NCBI RefSeq assembly: GCF_037975245.1
Contig: NC_092574.1
Span: 23,499,713-23,563,712, forward strand
Reading direction: 5' to 3'
DNA: 64,000 nucleotides
From: Apostichopus japonicus
Lineage: Eukaryota; Echinodermata; Holothuroidea; Aspidochirotida; Stichopodidae
Positions 34,335 through 47,139 of the stretch are shown piece by piece. The notes below the pieces were generated by a model. That model made no database searches. It was not told the origin of the DNA and saw only the letters and a list, made by a program, of their open reading frames with translations. Position 1 is the first letter of the stretch, and every line of letters begins with the position of its first letter. Position numbers and translations under genes: made by a program.

Positions 34335-35184
34335 GAATAGAAATACTGGGCAAGGTTCGGAACATTTATAGTAGTGCCCGAGTGGATCCGGTCCGATGGG
34401 ATTTTTATGGTAACTATGGTAATGAGGATAACCCCGCTTCTTGCAGGGAATGAATTCTGACCAGAGAACCTGATCAGACTACAATTAGTAAAGTCTCTGT
34501 GGTGAATATATGTTAACCTCCTATCCTTGTACAGTCCTCTGTGGAATCAAGACACTACCTATTTTCTGTCCACAGTCGCCGTTTGTTTCTTCTGTTCGGT
34601 GTCTGCCATCAGATGTGGGCTTATCCAGAGGGAGGGAGGGTAACACAAAGAACAGTGGCAATATCATAAAGGTTGAATGATCCTAAAAAGAACTCAATCC
34701 TTGAAAATAATATTCATATCAGAAAGATTGTGACAAATTTTATTCTTCAAATGCCATCATTTGATGATGATTGTACGTATTAATTGCTTGGCCGTCTGAA
34801 CAATGAAAGGTCATGAATTATGGTAATTTGTCTTTATGTCTCCATCGTCTTTTCTTTTGTTTTAAATTTATATAAAGGACTTCCTTTTCAATAGCGAGAG
34901 TAAGATTTGCAAGGTTCAGTCTCAATGATGTATGTGTACCAGTCCATTCCTGTCCTGGTAGAACTCAGTGATAAATACTACTATACCCCTCTTTTGGGTT
35001 CACCTATCCATCTTGCCATACATCCAGGTCAAGTTGGTTCTCAAGTGTGGGGAAGGATGCGGGGGTGGGCAGGTGAACATCCCAACATATAGCAAATCTC
35101 TATATATTTTGGTTTCCTCTAGTTCATATCGGCGTAAGAAACTGCTTCTTTGGTTAGAATATCCTATTTTCTTTTTCGGTCATA

Positions 35185-35192
35185 TGACGTCA
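35185..35192. promoter_or_regulatory. Perfect CRE palindrome TGACGTCA
   Basis: A full CREB/ATF site followed within a few bases by TCCGGAT, an ETS-like core. It lies about 100 bp beyond the TMEM184C stop codon, not near any known start, so function is uncertain. Confidence 0.2.
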
Positions 35193-35283
35193 TATCCGGA
35201 TTTCGACATCTCCTTTCTATAGTTTCCCAGCGGTATCATATAGGTGAAGATGAACCGTTACTGAATCTAGAGATGAGTCCGTC

Positions 35284-35289
35284 TTTATT
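35284..35289 (-). terminator. Candidate polyadenylation signal of TMEM184C
   Basis: AATAAA on the minus strand only a few bases beyond the TMEM184C stop codon at 35295. If used, the 3' UTR would be only about 20-30 bases long. Confidence 0.3.
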
Positions 35290-35294
35290 ATGCT

Positions 35295-38200
35295 TCAGAC
35301 TTCGCTTGTAGAGCTGTCATCGGAGATGTCTTTGCTATACACAAACATATCTTTATCTGGTGATGACCAATTCTCCTTCATCTTCTCCTCATCATGAGAG
35401 CTTGTGTCATCTTCATCTGTTGTACTGCCCTCATTATTTCTCCCTAGAGTAGTAATGTCACGCACTGAGGAATACAACGAAACGGATGGGGGAAAAAACC
35501 TTTTTAGATAATGGAAAATCAGAAGAAAAGAAAATAGGAAACCGCGACAAACAATCATCCATCCGACATAACCCAACACACCCACCCCACACCCATTGGT
35601 ACTTGCTCTTTCACCCACAATTGCAAAACATGGCCAATTTTTAAGAGTCAGTTCTGTAGAAATCGTGGACTATCCTTTCCTTCCCAAACTAAATTCCAAT
35701 GGTTATTTTTGTGCTCCATCTAAACCTTCCCATCCACCCCAGTTGTTTAAAGCATATATCGCCATGTAATGAAAGAACGACAGGGAGCATGTCTTTACCA
35801 TAAGCTATATTTGAACACCAGGTTGAGATGAAAAGACAAACATGAAAATGTTAATATTTTAGGAGCTTTAGCTGCCCCGATTAATATTAAAATAACGAGA
35901 TAGGGTGGGCGTGGGACAGTAGGTTTGGTAGAAGCGTAATGTCACTTTCCGAGGATGTAGGCTATGTCCAAAGTAAGGATGGATTTGGACTTGAAGGGAC
36001 ATTGTGACGTTTGGCAGTGCTATAGTTTCTTGATTAATTTCGACGCATAAATGTCATGATCGCTACATGCGACTTTTAATCCTAAATTAAACAGTTAAAG
36101 ACATATTCCGATGGATGTAGATGGCTGATTAATAAAAATGCCGGAATGTTCTGCATCTGTAGGTCAAAACCATATGCTCCTAGCATTTTGTATGGCGAAG
36201 ATATGATTTTTTTTCCTCAAAATTAGGGGGATTATAATAATGCATCTGGCAACAACAGAGTGAATGATTTTATCACGGCAATTCAGTTAGAAATGTGTTT
36301 GCTTCTCTCTATATTACTGAACACACGTATCCACCCAGGAAAATAATGTTTCTATACGAAACAGTTGCATTTTGATGAAATTTTTAATACAGAGAACCTT
36401 GACAGCTAAGAGCACACTTTTCCAAATGTATCAGATTTCAGTGATAATCCAACAAGACGATTATTATAGCTTAAGTAAAGTATTTGAAGAAAATTTGCCA
36501 TTATGACATCACAGACCAACTATATTGTGGAATCGATGATTTATGATTTATAGTCAGTCAAATTAAGTTCCATTGAATCAACTCTATCTTGAGATACGGA
36601 CAAGATATTGAGATGGGATTGTTCAGCTAACGGTGTGGAATATTTTTCTTTTCCATATTTCAGTGTTTCATATCGTTTGCCACTGGCGTATCTCTCTACA
36701 TTGCTATCACTGATAGCTAGATCACAAAGTGTGTGTGTCTGGTGCATCTAGCAAGATTAATGGACATCAGAGATATGAACGTACTCATCTTTCCTGAGTG
36801 GTCTTTGATGTCTCTCTGTAGATCTGTATAATCACAGAACAGTCTACAAGAGACTCTGAAGTCTAAGGGTTCTTTATCCATGTAAGGCTTGTGACTGAAG
36901 GCAAACAGTTGGACAAATGAAAGAACCGCCAGCTCGATGGACAAACAGAAATTCTGAAAGGAATGAAAACAAACTGAAACTGACATGTCCGTTAAAAATA
37001 TAAAAGTTATAGAGAGCCTCGCGTTTCGACTGTAGCAGGATCTGTTGAAATCATACCGGTATATTTACTAGAAATAAACATATCATCATATTTCTGTCAT
37101 GAAAGGAAAACTTAAAGTCAGATATCAATAACCGTATGGCATGAATGATGTCACAAAACCACGCACTGGTACTACGAATGGAGAAGAGATTCCACTACCA
37201 CCCCCCCCCCCAACCCCACCATCCTTCGATCGAGTACTCACTTGTATATATAACTTACATGAATCACAACACTAAGGCCGTTCTTATCTATTCCCCATTT
37301 CTCTGGAGAGGTTATGACGTCACGATCCACCAGGAGAGAAATGATGACTTGTTGCAGGAAGGAGATGAAGATACAGAACTTGACACAGAGCATCTGCGGG
37401 AGAGCCCGGAGAGGGTATGTCTCCTCACTGGTGGCGTTATAGAAAACTGTAAGGCAGTAGCTAGCCCACTGAAATTGACAATATCGTTCATCATAATAGC
37501 AAGTAAATAAAAAGTTTAAGCTATCAAACTTTAACAAGCTCAGTTGTTTGTGTGTATAGGGGAAGGGGTGGGGGGGGGGGGTAATTATCTGTGCGCTTTA
37601 TCTCCAGTCTTTTGCAAATTAAGATATTTTAACAGAAATAATATCCTTTCTCTGATTAAATGGGACGGGGGGGGGGGGGGGACTGGAGACGAGAATATTG
37701 GGTCAGATTTAACGTTTAATTGTATTATGGTATATATTGCTGAATGTTTTTGTTCATTATTTCTGTGACTGTATGAAAGCAAACATTGAAAGTTCTGACT
37801 TGCTTATAACTGTAATTACATCTAAGTTCAACCTGGAGGCACAACGCAAGCTAGCTCAAGAAGAGGTAGAGAGGGCGAGTGAATGGGTCGAGCGGAGGGG
37901 TGGGTGGGTCTTATTTAGGGCAGACTCAAGAATAGTGTGAAGTCGGATTCGGGGGAGGACATATATGACCATGTTTTGTGCGAGACTGGAACGACAGTTA
38001 TTATTGGTAACACGAGTGGTGGGGGAGGGGGGATGGGTGGCGTCCCGCTCGGTTTGCTTAACCCAACTTATTCATTTCGAATACATATCAATATTTTTTC
38101 ATATGTTGTTTTACGTACTAGATTGTTTGCTTCAAGTTTCAACCACAAAAGTGACAAATGATGCAATGAGTTATAAATAAGTGAACTAGAATGAGACTGT

Positions 38201-41200
38201 GGAATGTTTTACTTACTGACGGGCGATTGACAAAATATGTGAACGATTAACTTATTTATATTCTAATCTGTTCTGAGATTGTAATAATTGTTCGGTTTAG
38301 TACTCACCAGCTGAGACAGTATATTGACTATTGTCAACCAGAACCATGTACCAGAGGGGGAGAACTCGCCCTGCGTGTAGTTACGATCCATTGAGTAGGC
38401 TAAGCTGATTATGATAAAAAGAATACATACTATCTAAGGCTGGAGTCACATCAAAACAAACTACTTCATTTGATTGGTAAAATTTCCCGTTTCTATAATC
38501 TGAATTCGAACACTATGAATGGTGGATGGGTGACTTTATGCATCGTTCGAAATAACGCTTTAGTGGACTCCGGCGTGACCAGGTGACGGTCACCAATCTA
38601 AGTCCTGCCCACTCACCCAGTTAACGTGTTAGGGTATACTAAAAGACAATGAATATTAATATAAGTATAAAGAGACAATCTTGCCTTATCCTATCTTCAC
38701 CTTATCATTCTTTCATTATCTACTATACCGAGTTTTAAACTACATGCCTACCCCCCCCCAGCCCCACCACTTCCCGAGAGTGCCCTTTTCACCACCAAGC
38801 AATTGTAATGTGCCTCGCCAGTAGAATATTTAGTTCAGGAAATGTATCTTTGAGCGATCCATTAATGAAAGGTTTATCACTTACATTAAACCCAGTGCAA
38901 GAATAGGTCCCAACACAACGAAGTTCAAGACACCGTTTCGGCATCTTCGAAGGAGTCTGTAAGGGGAAAAAATAATACTTGTCAAAAAATATATGATAAC
39001 TAACTAGTGTACTGACAATTAGCAGGTATAAACCCACGTGGATGCACTCAAACACGGTAACTTGTTTTTCAATAATACAAATATGATTAATTTTTCCTCG
39101 CCTCCCTTCCTCTTCCCCTCCTCTCCTCTCCATTCTCCTTCCAACCCCCTTTTCTTTCTCCTTCTCCTTCTCCTTTCTCCTTCTCCTTATCGTTATAAAG
39201 CAATTTATGTTGAAGCAATTGTAGGAGGCTTATATAATTATGTTTTTCCTGGTGTTTATTTCGTGTAAAAAGTTATCACCTTTTATTTGGTCCTGGTTTG
39301 ATACAGCAAAATGGAACGGGTGATTTTATTTGCTCTTTCTTGGCAAGATGATTCTCCACGTCATAATGTTCCGTCAAATAGTGAATTAAGTAGAATAAGA
39401 AACAGTATAAGACAAACGACTTGTAGCAAGCACAAATAGTGTCCAGATATATCGCTGATTTGGGCCACCGCAAAACAAAACTCTACAAGGAAACAAAAAC
39501 ACAAATACTATAGCATTACATGGTGTGGATATACAAATGCATATATAGGCCTATACATAGGTCACATAGCTAGTAATATAGAATGGCTGATTCTCCGTCA
39601 GAGGAGATCCAGGTCAGGCACTCCTTATTTTCCCAGGCCCCCAAATTGACCCGGGCCCCGGAGCTGTATCCCTTGATCCCCTCCCCCACCAGTTTCTCGG
39701 CTTTCTTTTTATATTCACTGGTTCTGCTTCGAAGTGAATATTGTGAATATCCTTCTTTACTTTAACGTAGTTGTTCAGTATATTCTTCTTGTCAGTTTCA
39801 ACACCCCCATTCATCTCATCTCCCACCCCTCCATTACATCCATACAAATTATTTAAAAGAATGCCGACCACTTAAAGAAAAGTGTGAACTTACGGCGTTG
39901 ATGCTGTAAATCGGAACAATAAGTAGGATTCTGTAGAAAAGATTGTGATGAAAAAAAGTAAATACTAAATCATAAATTATGTTGCAGGGTTGGTTTACAT
40001 CAAATATACACCCCCCCCCCCACACCTACAAACACACACACTCACACTCCACCGTGAGCATCCCACCTGTATCACGTCTACCTTCTACTGCCCTTCCTCT
40101 AAGATTAAATAAAGTTAAATAGTTAAACCTGATTTGGGAAGGAAAGCGTGACAATTAAATTGTTTATTGTTCATCTATTTACGTCTTTTTGTGTTATTTC
40201 AGTGGAGATCAAAGGGACGATAAAGACTATAAAATTATACCGCGTTTCCTATATAAGTATCATAGCCCGCACGCAAGGGACATGTGTGATTTTCTGGAAA
40301 AAAATGTGGACATTCTTTACTAAACACCGTTCGGTGTGATGGGGCTATTTTTGTATAATTAAGGGTCCGTCGTAGATGGTGCTTCATCGTACATTTTGCT
40401 AACGTATCAATTTATTTTCTATGTCATTTGACGCATTTTGTGTGTCATTTGACGCAGTTATATAGTATTAACGGCCCCGCAGCACGAAAGAGCACTATCT
40501 ACGCAGGAAAACGTGGACCTATGAGATGGGGAGGGGGGGGACCGCCACACCCTCCCCCACCCGCGTACGAGCAGGAACTTGCATGTCATCCTATCACTGT
40601 CTGTTTTCGGATATAGTTGTTTTGTCGATTGTCAGGTTTATATCATTACTATGGTTCATCATTTGAGAAGAATAACATTTTGCTCTCAAGGTTTGTGATT
40701 CAGCGCAGTCATCAATCATGACTGATAAATGTGTTCTATTGTTTATTTATATAACAAATGATGTCGGCGACCTTTGGTCAAAAATGTTTGTTGGATATCG
40801 TAAACTTAAAGCTGTAATTCTTAGACGGATATTAGTGAGCCTATACTCATAATAAAGGACGCGACCAGGTAGATAAGTATTTCATCATCAACTGTGTATA
40901 GGCTATAGGAGAGGACAGTGGCGTGCGGAAATGGGGGATGGGAAGGATAATACGATCTCCAGGCAGTCCCGACTTCAATCAGTCAGTGGGCTTGGAAATG
41001 GTTCAGTCTGAGGATTTTTTTCAGCATTCAGCTGAGAAGACTTAGATCTCTGCTACGAATGAAGACCCCTTCCCACTTTCATTCAGTATTGATTAGCACA
41101 ACCTTGTGTTTAGAACTAATAATATACCTAATTTTATGGTCGAGATAGGCCTTAGAATGCATCACATGACGTCTAAATTTGTTCTCTTTTTTTTTTGGAA

Positions 41201-42086
41201 CGCTCACATGGTAGTCGGTTTCATCGATCTCCTCCTTTTGAAATCCTTGAAATTCCTCTGGCGGCCTTCCATAGAGGTTCACGCCCCTACCGAAATCAAT
41301 CGGTGGAAATGTATATATTTGGTACCCCCACCCACCCTACCTTTGAAATCCGGTGCAGTCCAACGAGGAAGATAGAGGAGGGGCATGAGTTACCCTAAAC
41401 AGTAAATAATGATAATGACATTTTCAATATCACCTCAGAAGCTCTTAGGAAACTCAAGATGGATAGTATATATGGTGAGTATATAGTCTGGCAACAGTGA
41501 ATGTGAAGTGAAAATTCAACCACAATATGCAACGAATACACCATGAAGACTATACTAAATATATGTAATATAAAGTATATGCGTAGTCAGTCACATGGAG
41601 TAAATGTTGCATTTTGTGGCTCTGGCTTCGAAATTCCCACTTTATCCACCCCCCCCCCAGCCCTCCTACACCCCTGCCCTCCGATTGAATATTTGTTACC
41701 TCCTTAATTGTAGCTGCCTTTACTCACCTAAGTATGTAGCGTTGTTGGTTGGGTCTCGAGAAGTACACGATGTGGTTTAACATTAAATACCCGGTTACAC
41801 CAATGGCAACCAAAGCCCCGAATCCTGCCGTTGGCCACGCAATCGCCTTGAAGTACTTCTGGTGGCTGTAGGCGTCCCATATAATCAATGGCAGGGCCAC
41901 ACACACAATCAGAGAATATGCTATTATGTATACTGGTCGAACCCATCGACGCCAGGTCCAACGGCGGCCGTTTGGATTACCTTTTACTGGGTCACCTCTT
42001 ACAGGGTCAACTGTCCCAGGGTCAACTGTAAATGTGTCAACTGATACTGGGTCTATTTGGGTTACTCCTGTGTCCGTCGGCTCCAT
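35295..42086 (-). CDS. TMEM184C: TMEM184C-type multipass membrane protein (OST-alpha/TMEM184 family), 8 exons, 438 aa
   Basis: Membrane protein of the Solute_trans_a family, related to organic solute transporter alpha; the exact activity of TMEM184C is not established. Exons in coding order: 42086-41728, 39930-39894, 39482-39280, 38956-38885, 38404-38308, 37468-37259, 36953-36785, 35464-35295; all phases match. Hydrophobic spans include about 51-70, 84-104, 121-137, 150-165, a stretch within 207-226, about 243-256, 286-303 and 328-345, consistent with the family's seven-pass plan. Shared landmarks: RWVRPVYIIAYSL, LIVPIYSINA, AIYLDTICACYKSFVLY, FCCIKPGP, RCRNGVLNFVVLGP, CVKFCIFISFLQQ, FSHKPYMDKEP. 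The tail after 383 is acidic and Ser/Thr-rich (EGSTTDEDDTSSHDEE), as in relatives. Total length equals my recollection of the human protein. The N-terminal 40 residues hold a repeated xDPV/VDP pattern. Exon 7 ends at a GTACGT donor; reading on would stop at 36717. Confidence 0.92.
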
Positions 42087-42738
42087 AATGTGAGTTTTAT
42101 AAGTGACGTAATATTGCTTTGAAGATTTTGGTTGATATCATTCGATACTGTATAACCTGTCGTAATGAAAGTAACATTTCTAAAACAAAATATGTTGACA
42201 GATAAACAGACAGTCATAGATTACATTAGCACTTCGATTCGACTCACCAGTCGATTAAAAGTAAGTTTAAGCCACCTTCCCACAATCATGGATACTAAAA
42301 AAATACAAATTGGGGTGGAAGTGTTATAAACTGTAAAATTATTTTAGGCGCAGGGGAAAAGGACGTATCAGCGTCCAAGTATCACTGAGTTATTGAATCT
42401 TCTAGCGCCCCAAAACCCGATAAACACCAACTTGAGAAAGATACACGAGTGCAGTGGCAGTACAGAGGATAATATTACTGAACTGACGAGACTTACGACA
42501 GGGAGAAGGGGAGGGGGGGTGTCAAGTGGACACAGGCAAGAGTGAACGGTCAATAAGAGGGCACAGCAAACGGTATAGGTCTCTAGAAAGTATCGGATAA
42601 AGCAGGGGCGTATCCAGGATTTTCCAATAGGGGGGGCGCCAGGCATGAATGATCGCCGTCCTGGGGGATGGGTCTAAGGGGAGGTGCGTACAATTTTTGC
42701 TTTCAAAGAAGGGGTGAAATGCAAAATGGTGTCATATG

Positions 42739-43592
42739 CATGGGCGGCGATCCGTACTTCCGAGTGTGGGGGGGGGGGGGATATGACCTTGTTGACTATC
42801 TAAGCGTAGCGCCACCACGAGTTGGCGCGAAGCGTACAAGAAAATTTTGGGATTAACAAACCCTCTAGATGGCCGGAAACGGCACTTCCCGAGGTTTCCA
42901 AGCGGCATATACCCAACTTTAAAATAGGGATGTCATGTCCGAAATATCTCATAATCAGGATCCCAAAATACTTTTTTTTTAAATTTCGGGTGTTATTTTG
43001 GGAAAATTGCCCCTGTCAATCTTGTTTCAGGCGCAACGTTAGAATGTTCGAGAGCTCTGTTATATTATTCGATGAAGAAAATGGCCTCATGCAGGCTATT
43101 ATAGGCCTATACACATGCAATACACAATTACACATAGTTACATTCCTAGGTACCGATTGCTAGGGCATCCAGGTGAAACGTGTATTAAGCATTACCCTGG
43201 TTACATGAGATTCTCAGCTGTTCGAGGGAACATGTACGTGTGTAGGCCTACTATAGGGCCTATATGAATACTATGAGGGTGCATATATGTACTATATCAA
43301 TACCGTGGGCGCAATAATACATTTTGTTGTTATAGGGCCAATGAAGCCTACAGTCAACTATTTTTGCTTTATAAAGACGCTTTATTTGAAAAGATCGCAC
43401 TGCGTTTATGGTAGGCGAGAAATGAAGCTAAAAAAGAGCCGTACATTAACGAAGATGCATAAATGTAGGCATGAAAATATTCTTATCCCTGGCATTTGGT
43501 GGGGGGGGGGGGGGATATGGTGCATTACATCCCCTCCACCCATTTTCATGGGGAGATATATCCCCCCTCCACCCAGGATCGCCGCCCATGGC
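42739..43592. mobile_element. Nested inverted-repeat element inside the 42603 element
   Basis: It begins CATGGGCGGCGATCC and carries the exact reverse complement at 43576-43590. CATATG flanks both sides (42733-42738 and 43593-43598), a possible 6-bp target duplication, though this hexamer is itself palindromic. It includes G/C homopolymers and one copy of the dispersed module described at 42796-42900. Confidence 0.6.
42796..42900. repeat. Dispersed ~100-bp module shared by several transposons (copy 1 of 5)
   Basis: The core reads TATCTAAGCGTAGCGCCACC, then GGTTGGCGCGAAGCGTACAA in the best copy, then AGAAAATTTTGG, and about 25 bases on a GGAAA(C/T)GGCACTTC block. Other copies: 55032-55080 and 55314-55415 on the minus strand, 59039-59135 and 60186-60290 on the plus strand. 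They sit inside elements with otherwise different ends. Identity among copies is high while their flanks differ. Confidence 0.8.
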
Positions 43593-46500
43593 CATATGTG
43601 ATCCATTTTTCGACCTTAATAATAAGCAACATTTCCAGTAAATATGGACACAAAATGCACAATTTAGTATGGCTGGCATGTCATTTAGTGTTTATAGTGA
43701 TAATACAAACACAATTACCATCTATGTTTCTAAAACTATTATGCCGCCGAACTTCGCCAGAACCTTTTTTGGCAAACAAAAAATAAAGCATACGGGAGGG
43801 GGGGGGGGGGGTTGAGCGATCACCGACATCTCACATAAAGGTCTTCATCAATTTTTTTTTTTTTTTTTTTTGCTAAACTTTTTTTTTTTTTGGTGACGGC
43901 CAATAGGGGGGGCGCGCGCCTGTTGCGCCCCCCCTGGATACGCCCCTGGATAAAGCACAGTGTATTGTAGTTTCATAATATAACTATGGAAAGAGGAAGT
44001 GCACAAACAAAACGGAAACAGAGGTTGGGGAGGGGGAAGGGGTAGGGGAGGGGGTATAAACGTGTCCCCTTGGCCAAGCCTGGCCCTCGGCGTTCTAAAT
44101 TTATGTGAGCGATTATATAGGTATGAAATATGAAATATTTATTTCGGCGGGAATTTCTCTCATTCGCTTCATTTCACTTCTTTACAGATGACCCATCCTT
44201 CCACATAAATAAGTGATTTGCCTTAATGTTGCCAGCCAAAAGTGGTAAAATTTGTTAAAGAACCAGACTACTGCCTATATAACTACATTTCACTTATCAT
44301 CAGGTTGATTCAACTTACTGGTACATTGTCCTGTGGGAGGCTAATGAAATTTTTCGTCCTAGTAGCACAATCTGAAGGTATTTGTGGCTTAAATGACGGT
44401 TAATAAATTAACCCCGGTTATACATTTAAATTTAAAATTGACAAGACGAGGTTCGTCTTAGTTATAGCTTCAAGTTTGGTATTTTGAAGAATATTTTACC
44501 TTTGGGTTTCCATTCAGCCAGAACGCCAATGTTATATTCTTCTTCTTTCTTAAACTCCACCCTCGAGAAGTAGAAAAGTGTTGATGTATTCAGTTTCCTT
44601 TCCTGTCGCGGGATATCTTGGCTTCGAGTCTCTTAACTTTAGAATGTGATGACTATGCAATCGCTCAAAGTTTACTTGTTAAAAATTATACTTCTTCAAA
44701 TGTTTCAAATATTATTTCTGGATTCGTCCGTCGCAACGCGATTCAACTTCAGTCTATAACCACCATACCTTCCATGTATAATTGAGTAATACTTTTGTAG
44801 CGATGCCAACCCATACATCATACCGTAAATTGCCCTTTCGTGTTGATCATCCATCAAGATAAACTGATAAAACTTGAGTCAAATATTTCTTGTTGATTTT
44901 GAAAAGTTACACAGATACACAGTATACCAATGAGTTACAGAACATATTTTAATGGCATGAGTTTTATTTCACATATCCATTAACCATAAATTTCTCTTCT
45001 CAAATAGCCCTTAAGGTTTCATATACATAAATGGATAATTATTACTAGGCCTCGAGGTAGCCTTCAAGCTTAATCATTTTACCCTCCTCGCCTTATCGCA
45101 AAAATAGTTTCCTCCAACATCGTCATACTTTACCACATCATAGGTTTACTATTCTACAGCATTCCCATCAACGAATTTAAACACAACATCCTCCAACACA
45201 ACAACATCTGTATTTAACATTGTCATCTCCAACACATCCTGCTATCATTCTTTATTTCCATATCTTTCCTCAACTTTTTATCTTTACCACTTTTACCCCC
45301 ATACATTAAAATATCACAACACCCCTCTTATCTATGTATACACAAGAGCCATATATACGTACGGCTCTCACCATAGGCCATTCTGCACCATCTCCATCTA
45401 AACTGCTGTAATGCACGCAGTGCGCTTTACTTTCACGATACTTTACGTACAAGCGCAGGCGAACCATCGACTGTAGCAAGGGTAGGGGGGGTGGTTGGGG
45501 TTACGGGGGGGGGTGGTTGAGGGCATCTTAGAGGGTACTTAAGCATCGCAAGGCTGCATAAGTGCATGAAGAAACATAACATAGCGTGACAGGTCATACA
45601 TTATTGATACCTACTTCCAGAGAGCGAAATGAAAATACGGCTGATAAAAGCCACAACATGGATGGCGTAAATGGGCGTGTCGACCTTCTCCACACCCCCG
45701 CGGCCACGCCTCTTCCCTCATCAATTTTGTTCACACGACTTTCCTACCACTTTCGTCATCACCATTATCATCATTAGCGAATGCAAACTACTCAGCTGAA
45801 TTTGTTTCAAACATTTTTTTAGAGATTCACTCAAAGAAAAAACGCACATAATAAACAACATTTCTTGATTGCGTCCATGTCGCCCATTTTTATATTCATT
45901 ACTTTGTAAACATCAACCTCGACTTGGCGAAAAAGAAAATATTAAGATGTTAAATTATTTGGCCCAAAGAGCCATTAATTGACGCTCGAGCATGAGTGAC
46001 ACATAAATCATTCAATGTATAGGATGTTTGTATATCTGCATAATGTATTAATATATTGTTGACAATAATGTCTGTTAGTAAACAATGATATTAGTCACAT
46101 GATGATGACTAAGGCCTTAAAGCAGCTAGTTGCGTTTGCTTCATAAAATTATAACAACACTTGTTTTTCAAACGATTCATAATACTCCAGTCCAACAGAC
46201 CCGAGTAGAATAACTGCAACCAATAATTACCTGATACTTAAACCTGAATGCGGTCTAGGTGAAATGTCGATGGAAATGTAGTCGACCTGTGAGTATTATT
46301 TTTGAAAAGTAATCTTTCTCAATATTTTAAAGCAACTGTTTTAACACTAACTGGAGCAAATTAGCAGAACATTTTTGTGTACCATCATCAGGTACAAACC
46401 TGGAGTTGAAATTTACATGGAAGTAACGAAAATCCTGCCTTAAACGTTTATTTCTGATATAAAACGAATAATTTCTGACCACAAGTCGGCTTCCAAAGTT

Positions 46501-47111
46501 CTCGAAATGTTACTACTATGGGGCGCCAACGAAGCCAAAAATAAAAATATCTGAAACATGAGCATTCTCTGAACATAACAGATAACTAGTATGCTCTGTG
46601 TCATATCTCAACCATAGCACAAAAGCTGGCGAAGAAGTTATCTATATCAATCACTTTTACAGAAGCCAGATACACAATATTCTGGGTGCTCCATAGGAAC
46701 ACACATACACAATGCAACCACGTGAAACCCTGATCATATGAGGCAACATTCATAACCAACCTTAAGAAAGCCCAGGATTCCTCACCAATCATCATAAAAT
46801 GAAAACAAATGAAAAAAAAAACCTTAATCTAGTTTACATATAAAGGATTCTGGAAGCCAACCTATGTTGTATGGAAAAAGAAGACATTATTTTTAATACT
46901 CTATTTTCTAATTTGAGAAAAAAAGTTTATACCAAATTGGGAAATAAAAGAGTATTCAGAATGTCACTTATTGAATCTGATATAGAATTCGAACAACCGG
47001 AATCATTATCGATATAAATTCGTTATAATTAATACTATAAAAACCCTTTTTATTGCCCAAAATATCATCAACACTTAACCTAATTGAAGTTTGGTTGGCA
47101 CTAAGTAGTAG

Positions 47112-47139
47112 CATCATCATCATCATCATCATCATCATT
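47112..47139. repeat. CAT trinucleotide microsatellite
   Basis: Nine uninterrupted CAT units. Non-coding context. Confidence 0.95.

Larger units (their letters stand above)
30001..35294. other. Gene-poor interval between the ABHD18 and TMEM184C 3' ends
   Basis: No exon with family resemblance was found on either strand. Contents include a GT run near 30665, TTA/TTATCA microsatellite near 32140, long G runs near 33228 and 33751, and the octamer cluster at 33899-34334. Both flanking genes point into this interval, so it should also hold their 3' UTRs; no strong AATAAA follows ABHD18 before the one inside the minisatellite (29892). Confidence 0.5.
42603..43948. mobile_element. Inverted-repeat DNA transposon (non-autonomous), 1.35 kb, upstream of TMEM184C
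   Basis: The ends are CAGGGGCGTATCCAGG and its exact reverse complement, with flanking direct repeats GATAAAG at 42596-42602 and 43949-43955. Extending the match gives up to 10 bp, so the precise boundary is ambiguous. The CAGGGGCG terminus suggests a hAT-like element. It holds no transposase frame and contains a second inverted-repeat element (42739-43592). It begins about 520 bp upstream of the TMEM184C start codon, so it probably lies in the promoter or 5' UTR region. Confidence 0.8.

Noticed and set aside
36541-36747. Open frame after TMEM184C exon 7, perhaps the C-terminus
   Set aside because: It is in another frame from exon 7; the GTACGT donor at 36784 joins exon 8 (35464-35295) in frame, giving an acidic tail like that of relatives.
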